A stretch of 54,177 nt of DNA from Hyphomicrobium sp. (GCA_025351425.1 JANXVY010000013.1:1-54177); one strand, 5' to 3'. Counted from the first letter of the stretch, positions 34,786-43,922 are shown. A program made the numbers and translations. Notes: generated by a model from the sequence alone, not told the origin.

Positions 34786-35736
34786 ATGAGCCGCATCGAC
34801 ATCCGTACGCCCGAGGCTTGGCGCGCTTATGATTTCTGGAACGGCGTCATTGCGATTGTGATCCCGCTTGCGCTGGCGGGGCTCTGGTTTGCTGGCGTCA
34901 TGCCGCCGGTCGGCGCGTGCTGTTCAAGCGCGAACATCGCCGCGAAGGCGCCCGTAGTCGCGGCCGGGCCGATCCCGGCGGCGCTGGTCGCGTCCGAGGT
35001 ATCGCTCGTGTCCGCCGACGGCAAGGTCACGCTCAAGGGCAAGATCGCCGACGACCGCACGCGCGAGGAACTTGTTGCCCAGGCGCGGCGTGCGTTCGGC
35101 ACCGACAACGTGATCGATCGGCTGGAGATCGTGCCCGGCCGCGGGCCGCTGCCGTGGATCGGATCGGCCAAGGAAGTTCTCGGCGATCTGCACGAGATAC
35201 CAGCGCCGGCATCGCTAGCCGCCAACTCGTCGCTGGTCACGCTCAGCGGCGCGGTCGAAACTGAGGCTGATAAACAGATGCGCGGGGCACGCGCCCGCCA
35301 GCTGTTCGGCGACAGCGTCACCATCGTCAATGGGCTCACCGTGCGGGCGCCGAAAGTCATCGTGGCTGCGGGTCCATCTGCGCTGCCGAGGATCGACTGC
35401 GGCACGCTCACCAAGGGCGCGCAGATAGAATTTCCGACCGGCAGTGCCGAACTGACGGACGCCGGGAAGGCAGTGCTGGATTCCATCGCGCCGTGCATCG
35501 TCGAGGGGAGCTGGGAGGTGGGCGGTCATACCGATACTGTCGGTAGCGCCGATACCAATCAGCCGCTATCTCTCAAGCGGGCGCTGGCCGCGGTCGAGTA
35601 CCTGAAGCTCTCAAAAGGTAGTGCGATTTCCTTGAAGGCGGCCGGCTATGGCGCGAGCGAACCGCTGTTCGACAACACCACCGAGGAGAGCCGCGCCAAG
35701 AACCGTCGCCTCACCTTCAAGCGGATTGCGAACTAG
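34786..35736 (+). CDS. OmpA-family protein with BON domains
   Basis: A 316-aa envelope protein. An N-terminal membrane anchor (FWNGVIAIVIPLALAGLWFA), two BON-like domains (VSLVSADGKVTLKGKIADDR and LVTLSGAVETEADKQM) and a C-terminal OmpA peptidoglycan-binding domain (EFPTGSAELTDAGKAVLDSI, GGHTDTVGSADTNQPLS, RAKNRRLTFK). It should link the inner membrane or periplasm to the cell wall. GGGGAGC lies before ATG 34786; an upstream frame start overlaps the previous gene. Close coupling to the coiled-coil/HhH gene suggests they act together. Confidence 0.87.
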   Translation: MSRIDIRTPEAWRAYDFWNGVIAIVIPLALAGLWFAGVMPPVGACCSSANIAAKAPVVAAGPIPAALVASEVSLVSADGKVTLKGKIADDRTREELVAQARRAFGTDNVIDRLEIVPGRGPLPWIGSAKEVLGDLHEIPAPASLAANSSLVTLSGAVETEADKQMRGARARQLFGDSVTIVNGLTVRAPKVIVAAGPSALPRIDCGTLTKGAQIEFPTGSAELTDAGKAVLDSIAPCIVEGSWEVGGHTDTVGSADTNQPLSLKRALAAVEYLKLSKGSAISLKAAGYGASEPLFDNTTEESRAKNRRLTFKRIAN

Positions 35737-35797
35737 GTCTTTGCCTGGGGCGTAACTTCTTCGCCGAACCGGCGTTCACATCGGTCGAAAAAGTGCT

Positions 35798-36523
35798 CTA
35801 GGCTCGGACTTTGGTCGTCGCGAGAAAGGTCGCCAGGTCGTCCGCCATGTGGTGAATGTGGGGCGGGGGCTCGGTCCAGGCGCGCGCCTTCGCCTGGGCC
35901 GGATGATCGATATAGGTCGAGCGGATCAGCACTGTGGTCATGCCGAGCGCGTGGGGGACTTCGAGGTTCTGCGGCATGTCTTCGAACATTGCGGTGTGCG
36001 GTGCATCGATTGCGTGGCGGCCCACGAAGGTTGCAAAGGCATCCGCGCCGGGCTTGGGCTGATAATCGCACGCGACGATATCGCAGATGCCATCGAACAG
36101 GTCGAGGATGCCGATACGTTCGGCGACGCGCTCGGCATGGGCGTGGGTGCCGTTGGTGAAGATCAGCTTGCGGCCGGGGAGCTGTTCGATCGCCTGACGA
36201 AGTTCCGGCGACGGCGGCACCACCGAGAGGTCGATATCGTGCACGTAGTCGAGGAACCCTTTGGGCTCCATCTTGTGGATCGCCATCAGCCCCGACAGCG
36301 TGGTGCCGAACTGGCGATAGTAACTCTTCTGCAGATGGCGCGCGTAGGGTTCGGGCACGCCAAGATACTTGGCGACGTAAGCGCCCATGCGCTGGTCTAC
36401 CTGGGCAAACAGGTTGCACTCGGATGGGTACAGCGTGTTGTCGAGGTCGAAGACCCAGGTGTGGACGTGGCCGAAGCCGCGCGGGGCCAGGGGTGATTGG
36501 GGGATGCCGGGGAGGCCCGTCAT
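35798..36523 (-). CDS. HAD-family pyrimidine 5'-nucleotidase-like phosphatase
   Basis: A 241-aa HAD hydrolase. DLDNT at residues about 26-30 (motif I, FDLDNTLYP), motif II FTNGTHAH, Lys in YQPKPGADAF and motif IV FEDMPQN. The sequence matches the Sdt1-like pyrimidine 5'-nucleotidase group, often next to argB in Rhizobiales. The four-base gap after argB (stop at 36527) makes cotranscription likely. Substrate specificity is inferred. Confidence 0.9.
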   Translation of the reverse strand: MTGLPGIPQSPLAPRGFGHVHTWVFDLDNTLYPSECNLFAQVDQRMGAYVAKYLGVPEPYARHLQKSYYRQFGTTLSGLMAIHKMEPKGFLDYVHDIDLSVVPPSPELRQAIEQLPGRKLIFTNGTHAHAERVAERIGILDLFDGICDIVACDYQPKPGADAFATFVGRHAIDAPHTAMFEDMPQNLEVPHALGMTTVLIRSTYIDHPAQAKARAWTEPPPHIHHMADDLATFLATTKVRA

Positions 36524-36526
36524 CGC

Positions 36527-37510
36527 TCAGGCCTTCCGCCCGGTTTTGCTGCGCTGGCCGACGAGGGTGCCGACGCCGTGTTCGGTGAACAGCTCCAGCA
36601 GCACGCAATGGGGTACGCGGCCATCGATAATCACCACGGCCTCGACGCCCGCTTCCACGACCTCGATGCAACCTTCGATCTTGGGGATCATGCCGCCATT
36701 GATCGTGCCGTCCTTGATGAGTGCGCGCGCCTCTTCGATCGTGAGCCGCGTTATGAGGTTTTTATCCTTGTCGAGCACGCCCGCGACATCGGTCAGCAGC
36801 AGCAGGCGCTTGGCCTTCATGCGGGCGGCCAACGCGCTCGCAAAGGTATCCGCGTTCACGTTCAAGGTTTCGCCTTCACGGCTTGAGGCGACCGGGGCGA
36901 TGACCGGTATCAGATCGGACTTCGAGATCACATCGACGATGTGGGGGTTCACTTCGAGGGGATCGCCGACGTAACCGATGTCGATCGCTTTCAGGAGGTT
37001 GGAATCGGGGTCCGGCAGGTGCGTGATGCGCTTGGCCACCATCAAGTTGGCGTCTTTGCCGCAGATGCCGACGGCCTTGCCGCCCTGGCGGTTGATCGCG
37101 GATACGATTTCCTTGTTGATCGCGCCGGCGAGCACCATCTCGACGACTTCGACGGTCGGCTTATCAGTGACGCGCAGACCTTGCACGAAATCCGACTTGA
37201 TCTCGAGTTTCTTCAGCATCGCCGCGATCTGCGGGCCGCCGCCATGGACCACGATTGGATTGACGCCCGACTGCTTCAGATAGACGATATCCTGCGCAAA
37301 CGCGTCGGCAAGGGCTGCGTCACCCATCGCATGGCCGCCGAACTTGATCACGACGGTCTGCTCGTCGTAGCGGATCAAATGGGGCAACGCTTCCGCCAGA
37401 ATGCGGGCCTGAACGTGTGCCGAAACTTCGGGCGACGCGTTTTTGTGAGGCGGGTTGGACTGGCCGTGGCCGGATCTCGGCTGGTCAGGTGTCAGGCTTT
37501 TTTCGTTCAC
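36527..37510 (-). CDS. argB: Acetylglutamate kinase
   Basis: A 327-aa enzyme for the second step of arginine synthesis, phosphorylating N-acetylglutamate. Motifs include [11 protein letters not shown] near residue 54, [12 protein letters not shown], and [18 protein letters not shown] with [20 protein letters not shown] at the C-terminal part. An N-terminal extension of about 45 residues rich in Pro, Asn and His is longer than in many homologues. ATG 37510. It is the first gene of the argB-HAD pair. Confidence 0.95.
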   Translation of the reverse strand: MNEKSLTPDQPRSGHGQSNPPHKNASPEVSAHVQARILAEALPHLIRYDEQTVVIKFGGHAMGDAALADAFAQDIVYLKQSGVNPIVVHGGGPQIAAMLKKLEIKSDFVQGLRVTDKPTVEVVEMVLAGAINKEIVSAINRQGGKAVGICGKDANLMVAKRITHLPDPDSNLLKAIDIGYVGDPLEVNPHIVDVISKSDLIPVIAPVASSREGETLNVNADTFASALAARMKAKRLLLLTDVAGVLDKDKNLITRLTIEEARALIKDGTINGGMIPKIEGCIEVVEAGVEAVVIIDGRVPHCVLLELFTEHGVGTLVGQRSKTGRKA

Positions 37511-37649
37511 TTAAGTTCTCATTATCTGGCCTCAAGCGCCGTGGCGTTGCGGCGTTAATGCGAAGCATTGATTCGCGATAAGCTGGCCAACCGTGGCTAT
37601 GTCGCGTTCACTGCCGAGCCGCCGTTGGCGGCTCTAGGGGTATCGTTTG

Positions 37650-37691
37650 TTGGGAGAGTTATATCGGCGCGGGGGGACTCACAACGGAATT
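37650..37691. repeat. Duplicated upstream segment, copy 1
   Basis: TTGGGAGAGTTATAT at 37650-37664 and ACTCACAACGGAATT at 37677-37691, joined by a GGCGCG-containing spacer. The same two blocks in the same order lie at 37921-37963. Confidence 0.85.
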
Positions 37692-37746
37692 TCGTTGTTT
37701 TGGCCGCACGCGTTCGTCGCACACTGGTGCGGAGCCCCGCCATTCC

Positions 37747-37828
37747 GCGCTGCAGGGCTTCGCCCCCCCCGCATCCTTGCGCTGCAGGGCTTCGCCCTCT
37801 TCCCTCCTTGCGCAGCAGGGCTTCGCCC
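37747..37828. repeat. Three GC-rich 19-bp units
   Basis: GCGCTGCAGGGCTTCGCCC at 37747-37765 and 37779-37797, and GCGCAGCAGGGCTTCGCCC at 37810-37828, starting 32 and 31 bases apart. Each holds GGGC-TTC-GCCC, a small hairpin. Confidence 0.85.
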
Positions 37829-37920
37829 CGACGCGGGGACGGCCGCGGCGGCGGACCGCCGTCCTATCGCATTTGCTCCCAAGCTGCCGTTGGGGACTAA
37901 AATAGGGGCCAGCCCGAAGG

Positions 37921-37963
37921 TTGGGAGAGTTATATTGGCGCGCGGCGTACTCACAACGGAATT
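37921..37963. repeat. Duplicated upstream segment, copy 2
   Basis: TTGGGAGAGTTATAT at 37921-37935 and ACTCACAACGGAATT at 37949-37963; 270 bases from copy 1 and nearest to the Clp_N gene, so it may hold the working promoter. Confidence 0.85.
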
Positions 37964-38050
37964 CCCACACAATGTGGCGCTACACGTTCTTATGATGCTA
38001 AATTTGTTCACAGATTCGCCGGGCGCGATTTTGACGAGAGGGCAACGTCC

Positions 38051-40012
38051 ATGGCGGCGATCGTAGACGACCTGAAACGTATCCCTATGTCGCCGGTGCT
38101 CGGCGACACGCTGGCGCGCGCGGCTGACTATGCGCAGGCGCAAAACCACAGCGCGGTCGAACTTGAGCATCTGCTGCTTGCGCTGACGGAAGATGAAGAT
38201 GCGGCGCAGGTCCTGGCCGCAAGCCACGTCGATCTCTCGCTGCTGAAGGCGGACGTGTCGCAATACCTGGGCGGGCTCGGCGAGCATGGAGGGGCCGCAC
38301 ACCCGGGCCAATTCATGGTGTCGCCCGATCTTAAGCGCATCCTGGAAGCGGCGGCCGCCGCAGCCAGCCAGGGTAAACGGCGCGAAATCAATGGTGCGAT
38401 CGTGCTGGCGGCGATCGTGGGCGATGGCCGGTCATCGGCCGCGCATATGCTGCGCGCGCAGGGCCTGACGTTCGAGGAAGCCATCAAGGCGTTGCAGCGC
38501 GCTCTGGCGCAAGCTCCCCCGCCTGCGGCAAGACCGGCACGAGCCCCCGTCGCTATCGATACCGAGGATGTGCTGGCCACTGCGCGAGCGCGTGTGCAGA
38601 CCCGCGCGGCGCCCAGCGTCACGATCACAAGGCCCGAGCCTCAGCCGGAAGTTCGGCCCGAGCCGAAGGTCGCGGTTTGGCCGCCCGATGTTCGGTCGTC
38701 GCAGGCCGGCGCAGATGTCGGGTTCACTGATCCGCAGTTGGCAGTGCATGGGGCGGGAGAACCCGGGTCTGCACGCAGCGCCAGGGATTACGAGCCGCAT
38801 ATTCACGAACCCGTCCAGGACGCTCCCGAACCGCTCGAAAACGACGCGGGCTATGGCGCGTACGAGGAGGCAGAAGACCCTCACTATGCGGCGCAGCCGC
38901 AGGCTCCACTTCCGGCTGCGCCGATGCAGACGCTGCCAAATCCGCCGCCTATGCCGCCACTGTTTCATGGCGAGGATCCGTTTGCGCCGACCGCTCCGCC
39001 TTTGCCGCGTCCGCGGCCGCCCACACCACAGCCCGGTTCCCGTTGGCCAGCGCCGGTCGCGCCAGCGTGGAGGGAGGCCGATGAGCCGCCGGCGCCGCAG
39101 CCCGAATGGCGCCACCCGCCAGCGTCAGCGTTGCAACCGCCGCCGTTGCCTTTGTCCGCTCCAGCGACGATGCAACAGGCCGTTGGCCATGGCGAGCCGC
39201 CAAGCCTGAGTTCGCCTTGGCCGCCAGCTGTTCAGCCGGCGGCTGATCCCTATGCGCGTCCGCCAGAGGCGCCGCCCTACCAAGCCCTGGACCGCAGCGC
39301 GCCGTGGCCAGAGCCAGAATATCAGGCGTACTGGCCGCACCAAGCGGCTGATGATCCCCGGTATGGCTCTGCTCCCGGGGCCACGGAAAGCGCGCCGGTG
39401 CCGCCCTTGCAAGCCGATACTACCGCTAATGGCGAGGCAACGCGGCCGTCGCGGCGACGAAAGCCCGCCGAGCGCGTCATGGCAGGCCAGATGATCGAGA
39501 CCATCCCGCGGCAGATGCGGGCCCATGTGCCGAGCGCCGTCGAGGTGCGGCTTGCCAAGGCGGAGTTTCAGAGGCTCGCCGACGGCTTGCAGCCCGAGGA
39601 TGTGCGCCGCCACGCCGTGGTCGTCGCCCCCGCTATGTCGGTCAAGCTGCGGGCGCCGGATGGCGGCTTCCTCATCGATTCCGCGTCGCCCGAAACACAA
39701 TGGCTCGAGAGCCGGCTCGGGTTGATCGAAACCGATTTCGCCAGCTGGCGTTGGAGCGTCACGCCCTTGAAGGCGGGCAAGCGGCGGTTGCAGCTGGTCG
39801 TTTCGGCCCGCACACCCGGTCCTGATGGAGCCGCTGCCGATACCGCACTGCCCGACCAGATCATCGATGTGCGGGTCGGCGTGAACTATGGGCGCGTGGC
39901 TGCGCGACTGGCGGGCTGGGTCATGGTCGCGGCCGCAGGCGGGGTTTTCGCGAAGTTTGGCAGCTCCTTGTACGATCCGGCGTTAGCGGCCGTGCTGGCT
40001 GCACTTAAATGA
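38051..40012 (+). CDS. Membrane-anchored Clp N-domain protein without ATPase
   Basis: A 653-aa protein. Residues about 10-150 hold two Clp_N repeats (MSPVLGDTLARAADYAQAQN, EHLLLALTEDEDAA; then VSPDLKRILEAAAAAASQGK), the adaptor- and substrate-binding domain of ClpA/ClpB. No AAA+ domain follows: instead there are about 330 residues of Pro/Ala-rich linker, then a folded C-terminal domain of about 130 residues (IETIPRQMRAHVPSAVEVRL, SVKLRAPDGGFLIDSASPET, GKRRLQLVVSART) and a final hydrophobic segment (LAGWVMVAAAGGVFAKFG). The C-terminal domain looks beta-rich and is unfamiliar to me by name. It may bring substrates to a Clp machine at the membrane. Confidence 0.75.
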   Translation: MAAIVDDLKRIPMSPVLGDTLARAADYAQAQNHSAVELEHLLLALTEDEDAAQVLAASHVDLSLLKADVSQYLGGLGEHGGAAHPGQFMVSPDLKRILEAAAAAASQGKRREINGAIVLAAIVGDGRSSAAHMLRAQGLTFEEAIKALQRALAQAPPPAARPARAPVAIDTEDVLATARARVQTRAAPSVTITRPEPQPEVRPEPKVAVWPPDVRSSQAGADVGFTDPQLAVHGAGEPGSARSARDYEPHIHEPVQDAPEPLENDAGYGAYEEAEDPHYAAQPQAPLPAAPMQTLPNPPPMPPLFHGEDPFAPTAPPLPRPRPPTPQPGSRWPAPVAPAWREADEPPAPQPEWRHPPASALQPPPLPLSAPATMQQAVGHGEPPSLSSPWPPAVQPAADPYARPPEAPPYQALDRSAPWPEPEYQAYWPHQAADDPRYGSAPGATESAPVPPLQADTTANGEATRPSRRRKPAERVMAGQMIETIPRQMRAHVPSAVEVRLAKAEFQRLADGLQPEDVRRHAVVVAPAMSVKLRAPDGGFLIDSASPETQWLESRLGLIETDFASWRWSVTPLKAGKRRLQLVVSARTPGPDGAAADTALPDQIIDVRVGVNYGRVAARLAGWVMVAAAGGVFAKFGSSLYDPALAAVLAALK

Positions 40013-40246
40013 CGACTTGCAGCCCGATGAGCGACGGAAGTCGCGCTGCACAATCGTTAAGCTTTCCATCGGTTAACTGATGGATTTGGCGTCAAATTGT
40101 TGCCGTGCTGCGAGGATATAAAATCTTATTGCGTTGTTTTTATTCGGATAATTTTATTATCCCGTCTGGTATGATCCTTGAGTTCAACAAACGCTTAGGC
40201 CGGCATAATAGCGGCCGTTCGTGCAGCTGCAGGAGCGGAGGTCAAT

Positions 40247-41434
40247 GTGAATTCGGAAGGCATCTCGACGGCGAACCTTGCCGGCAGATTAGCGCCAGAA
40301 CTTGCAACCTGGCGTGCCCGCGACCACCGCATCGACTTCGTTCGCGGACTGGCGCTCGCTATGATCTTCGTCAACCACATGCCTGGCAACTGGATCGGGC
40401 ACTGGACATCGCGCAACTTCGGATTTTCGGACGCGGCGGAATTGTTTGTGCTGCTGGCTGGCTATTCGGCGGCGCGCGCGTACTATCCCGACTTCGTCAA
40501 AGGCGATCATTGGAGCGTGACGCTCAAGGCGACGCGCCGGGCCGGCGTGCTGTATTGCGCGCATATCATCACTACGCTCGCGGCTTTGATCCTGTTCTTG
40601 GCTGCGATGACGGCGAGCGAGCATGCGCAACGCTCAGACCTGATCGGCGTCGCACCGATTTTCATCGATCCGGCCGCCGGCTTGCTGGCCGTGCTGGTCG
40701 GCGGTTGCCAGCTCAGCTATTTCAATATCCTGCCAATGTATGTGCTGCTGCTGGCGTTGCTGCCTGCCCTGTTCTGGCTTGCGGCTCGCGATGTGCGGCT
40801 GATGCTGGGGGTATCTGTTGCTGCCTATCTCACCACTAACCTCGCGGGATTTACGCTCCCCAGCAGCCGAAATTTCGATAGCTGGTTTTTCAACCCGATG
40901 GCTTGGCAATTGCTGTTTGCGGTGGGCGTCGCTCTTGGCATCAGCCAGCGCCGGGGCAGAGGGGCTGGATTTAGCCGGGGACTGTATTGGGCATCGGTAC
41001 TCTATCTCGGAGTTGCGGCGGTCTGGATGGCGGGCGGTTTCGGAAGTAGGATAGGGGAAGGCTTGGTGCCGGAGTGGCTCGGGTCGATCTACAAGCCCAA
41101 CTTGCCGCTGCCACGGCTGATGCATGTTCTCGCCCTTACGTATGTGGTGTGTCACAGCCCGGTTTGGACATGGCTCGCCGAGGTTCCCAAGGATTTCGTG
41201 CTGACCCGGATGGGCCGGCACTCGCTGCCAGTGTTCATGACCGGCTCGCTGCTCAGCATGGCGGGGTGGATCGTGGCAAATGAAAGCAATGGAGGTGTGC
41301 TCGTGGAAACGGCCGTAGTCATCGTTGGCATGGGAGCGATGGCGACACTCGCGCTCTGGCTCGAAAATGACGTTCGCGTTCAAATTCTTACGCTCCGGCG
41401 TGTCGCTGTCGCGGCCCCTACTTCGATCCGGTAA
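40247..41434 (+). CDS. OpgC-like membrane acyl/succinyltransferase
   Basis: A 395-aa inner-membrane protein with about ten helices, of the OpgC/acyltransferase-3-like type: RDHRIDFVRGLALAMIFVNH near the N-terminus with the conserved D-x-R-G and NHM-G, then AELFVLLAGYSAARAYY and repeated hydrophobic segments. OpgC succinylates osmoregulated periplasmic glucans; that role is inferred from the family. The GTG start at 40247 is supported by a strong GGAGGTC five bases upstream. Confidence 0.87.
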   Translation: MNSEGISTANLAGRLAPELATWRARDHRIDFVRGLALAMIFVNHMPGNWIGHWTSRNFGFSDAAELFVLLAGYSAARAYYPDFVKGDHWSVTLKATRRAGVLYCAHIITTLAALILFLAAMTASEHAQRSDLIGVAPIFIDPAAGLLAVLVGGCQLSYFNILPMYVLLLALLPALFWLAARDVRLMLGVSVAAYLTTNLAGFTLPSSRNFDSWFFNPMAWQLLFAVGVALGISQRRGRGAGFSRGLYWASVLYLGVAAVWMAGGFGSRIGEGLVPEWLGSIYKPNLPLPRLMHVLALTYVVCHSPVWTWLAEVPKDFVLTRMGRHSLPVFMTGSLLSMAGWIVANESNGGVLVETAVVIVGMGAMATLALWLENDVRVQILTLRRVAVAAPTSIR

Positions 41435-41559
41435 GGGCGACCCCAACGTCGGCCCAATGTTGTGCTGAGGTTGCGCTCGGTTTGGCGATGACGTAACAAG
41501 CTGTCTTGCTTGGGACAGCATCGCTGGCGGTAGCGGGACAGCAACAGGGGGACGAGTTC

Positions 41560-42447
41560 GTGCGCGGGTTCCTTGTTGCACTGATCGCTTGCGCAACGTT
41601 GTTGCTGGGTGGCCCATGGGTTGCGCCGGTGGTCGCGAGCGAATTGCTGCACTTGACCCTGCCGTCGAACGCGCTGCAGCGCGACCTGCCCTATTTTATC
41701 TACCTTCCTGACGATTATGCCTCCGGAAACCGGCGCTACCCGGTGCTGTATCTGCTGCATGGCGCGGGTGGTGACGAAAACATTTGGGTCGAGCGCGGCG
41801 GGATCAAGGACCGTGCCGACCGCTTGATCTCGAACGGCGATATTCCACCCGCAATTCTCGTCATGCCGGGGTGTCCTGGGGCGTGGTGGGTCGATGGCGC
41901 CAAGGATAAGGCGGAGACGGCATTCTGGTCGGAACTCGTGCCATTCATCGACAAGACGTACCGCACCATCGACTCGCGGCTCGCTCGGCTGATAGCGGGG
42001 ATTTCGGCTGGCGGATACGGTGCTGTGCGCTATGGGCTCAAGTACCCCGAACGGCTCGCGGCGGTTGCAGCGCTCAGCCCGGCAATCTATGCCGTCACGC
42101 CGCCGGCTAGGTCATCGGCCCGCCGCGATCCGGCGTTTCTGCGGTCTGATGGTCAGTTCAATCAGACCCTTTGGACGGCCGAAAATTATCCCCGCCTCGC
42201 CAGCCGATATTTCGACCAAGAGACGCGGGTGCCTTTCTATCTGGTGTCGGCGGATGGCGACGAACTCGGGATCGCCTACGAGACCGCTCTGCTGTTCAAG
42301 ACCATTGCCGATCAACAGCCCGATCAGGCGGAACTGCGGATCGTGGATGGGCGGCACGATTGGGGCGTCTGGCGGAACACGCTCGACGATGCGATTAAAT
42401 ACGTGTTCCGCTTCGTGCCGCGCCCGCATGCGGGCCTGCAGCGCTAA
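41560..42447 (+). CDS. Exported esterase of the Esterase D/Fes type
   Basis: A 295-aa alpha/beta hydrolase with a signal peptide (VRGFLVALIACATLLLGGPW, cleaved near residue 26). The oxyanion strand YPVLYLLHGAGGDENIW, the nucleophile in GISAGGYGAV, the acid in VSADGDELG and the histidine in DGRHDWGVWR make a complete triad. The GTG start at 41560 is chosen because GGGGGA lies close before it and the signal peptide begins there; an in-frame ATG at 41506 would place 18 residues before it. Substrate unknown. Confidence 0.87.
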   Translation: MRGFLVALIACATLLLGGPWVAPVVASELLHLTLPSNALQRDLPYFIYLPDDYASGNRRYPVLYLLHGAGGDENIWVERGGIKDRADRLISNGDIPPAILVMPGCPGAWWVDGAKDKAETAFWSELVPFIDKTYRTIDSRLARLIAGISAGGYGAVRYGLKYPERLAAVAALSPAIYAVTPPARSSARRDPAFLRSDGQFNQTLWTAENYPRLASRYFDQETRVPFYLVSADGDELGIAYETALLFKTIADQQPDQAELRIVDGRHDWGVWRNTLDDAIKYVFRFVPRPHAGLQR

Positions 42448-42484
42448 GTCAACTGTATGCCGTTTTCAATTTTTCAATTAATTG

Positions 42485-43183
42485 TCAGACCGCACGTCCG
42501 ACGAGGGCGCCGATAGCCGCGGTGGCGCCCATCGCGACGGCACCCCAGAAGGTGATGCGGAGCGTCGGCTTCAGAATGCTGGCGCCGCCGACCCAAGCGC
42601 CGAGGGCACCGAGGGCTGCGAGGCAAACGAGGGAGCCTGCGGAAACGGCCACGCCGATTTTTGCGGCTGGCACCACGAGCGAAATCAGGAGCGGAAGCGC
42701 TGCACCGCTGGCGAAGGTCACGGCTGACGTGAGCGCGGCCTGGATGGGCCGAGCGATGACATGGGCCGATAACCCCAGTTCATCGCGTGCATGGGTTGCG
42801 AATGCATCCTTTGCCGTCATCTGCTGGGCGACCTGCTTGGCCAATGCAAGTTCGACCCCGCGGTCGACATAGATCTGGGTCAGTTCCGCCAGTTCGGCTT
42901 CGGGCTGTTCGGCCAGTTCGCTGCGTTCGCGCGTGAGGTCAGCTTCCTCGGTATCGGCCTGCGAACTGACCGATACATATTCGCCTGCAGCCATTGCGGT
43001 CGCGCCTGCCACGAGGCCGGCCGCACCGGCGACCCAGACTTCGTGCGGCGAGGTTGCGGCAGCCGCTACGCCGACCACGAGGCTTGCCGTCGAGATGATG
43101 CCGTCGTTGGCGCCCAGCACGGCGGCGCGTAGCCAGCCGATGCGCTCGATCAGGTGGTTTTCGCGATGAAGCGGCCGGTCCAT
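42485..43183 (-). CDS. VIT1/CCC1-family iron or manganese transporter
   Basis: A 232-aa membrane protein with five helices. Signature: RIGWLRAAVLGANDGIISTA, SLVVGVAAAATS, GATAMAAGEYVSVSSQADTE and a cytoplasmic acidic helical region (TEEADLTRERSELAEQPEAE) as in VIT1 metal-binding loops. It exports Fe2+ or Mn2+ from the cytoplasm. ATG 43183 is preferred over 43219 because GGGGGAAAC lies close before it. The Irr/ICE-type palindrome 65 bases upstream suggests iron control. It lacks the ferritin-like domain of MbfA. Confidence 0.9.
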   Translation of the reverse strand: MDRPLHRENHLIERIGWLRAAVLGANDGIISTASLVVGVAAAATSPHEVWVAGAAGLVAGATAMAAGEYVSVSSQADTEEADLTRERSELAEQPEAELAELTQIYVDRGVELALAKQVAQQMTAKDAFATHARDELGLSAHVIARPIQAALTSAVTFASGAALPLLISLVVPAAKIGVAVSAGSLVCLAALGALGAWVGGASILKPTLRITFWGAVAMGATAAIGALVGRAV

Positions 43184-43246
43184 GTGTTTCCCCCGATTGC
43201 GTTGGCGGCTCAAGGACACGCCGCCACCCGATGTTGCTCGGAGGGT

Positions 43247-43263
43247 CTTAGAATGGTTCTAAA
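43247..43263 (-). promoter_or_regulatory. Irr/ICE-type iron control palindrome
   Basis: CTTAGAATGGTTCTAAA at 43247-43263: perfect arms TTAGAA and TTCTAA with a 3-base spacer. This agrees with the iron control element bound by Irr in Rhizobiales. It lies 64-80 bases before the VIT1 gene start and would link metal export to iron status. Confidence 0.7.
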
Positions 43264-43315
43264 CTAAGGACAAGCCCTTGGTAGCCGGACCGCCATAGAT
43301 TGCTACGGGCACCGG

Positions 43316-43714
43316 CTATTTCGTTAAAGATTTCAGGTAGGCAAGCAAGGTATCCTGTTCGCCTGGGTCGGTGATGCCGACGTGGCGCATCCGGGTGCCG
43401 GGCAGGAGCCCGGTGTTGTTTGCGATCCAGGCTCGCACAGCTTCCTCGGTCCAAACGAGGCCAGACGACTTCAAGGCGTCGGAGTAGGCAAATCCCTCTT
43501 GAGTGGCAGCCTTGCGGCCGATGATGCCGGCGAGGCTCGGCCCATAAGATTGCCGGGTCGCGTTGTCGTCATGACAGCGGCTGCAATGTTCCTTGAATAC
43601 GGCGGCGCCTGCGGTCACGGGGGCCACGGGGGGGCTTTGTGCACGTGCGGGCGTCCAAGGCAGCACTATCGTCGCACAAAGCAGCGCGAGGGGGATAATT
43701 CGGTGCGATCTCAT
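43316..43714 (-). CDS. Soluble cytochrome c (class I)
   Basis: A 132-aa exported cytochrome. Signal peptide MRSHRIIPLALLCATIVLPW to about residue 26, haem motif CSRCH at the start of the mature part, GPSLAGIIGRKAA and the axial methionine in GTRMRHVGI, ending in a LLAYLKSLT helix. ATG 43714 is chosen for the signal peptide; ATG 43738 is possible. Periplasmic electron carrier; its partner oxidase is not in the window. Confidence 0.9.
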   Translation of the reverse strand: MRSHRIIPLALLCATIVLPWTPARAQSPPVAPVTAGAAVFKEHCSRCHDDNATRQSYGPSLAGIIGRKAATQEGFAYSDALKSSGLVWTEEAVRAWIANNTGLLPGTRMRHVGITDPGEQDTLLAYLKSLTK

Positions 43715-43922
43715 GTTTTGATCCAGATGTTGGGACATCGCGGTTTGTCGCCATGCCCCTGCATCTGACGCCAACGTCGAACGGTGCTGTTGATGCGCGT
43801 CAAAGACACAGCCGATCCGACCGAAAGTAGAAGGCGATGGCCGTTAAAAGCCTCGAGTCCTGCCGCTTCAAGTGGGATCGCGAACGAACTCTCGGTCGTT
43901 GCTTGGCGGTGCTACTTTTGAG

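Larger units (their letters stand above)
37511..38050. other. Repeat-bearing intergenic region upstream of the Clp_N gene
   Basis: 540 bases with no supported gene; short frames on both strands follow the repeats. It holds a hairpin GAGCCGCC-GTT-GGCGGCTC (37616-37634), a duplicated segment (37650-37691 and 37921-37963), and three GC-rich units between them. A ribosome-binding site GAGAGGG precedes ATG 38051. Confidence 0.65.

Noticed and set aside
37747-37828. A short CRISPR array
   Set aside because: Only three 19-bp units with 12-13-bp gaps, hairpin-rich and with no cas gene nearby; a GC-rich intergenic repeat is more likely.
37659-38311. Minus-strand frames upstream of and inside the Clp_N gene start
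   Set aside because: They run through the GC-rich repeats and into the antisense of the Clp_N coding region and have no recognisable protein features.
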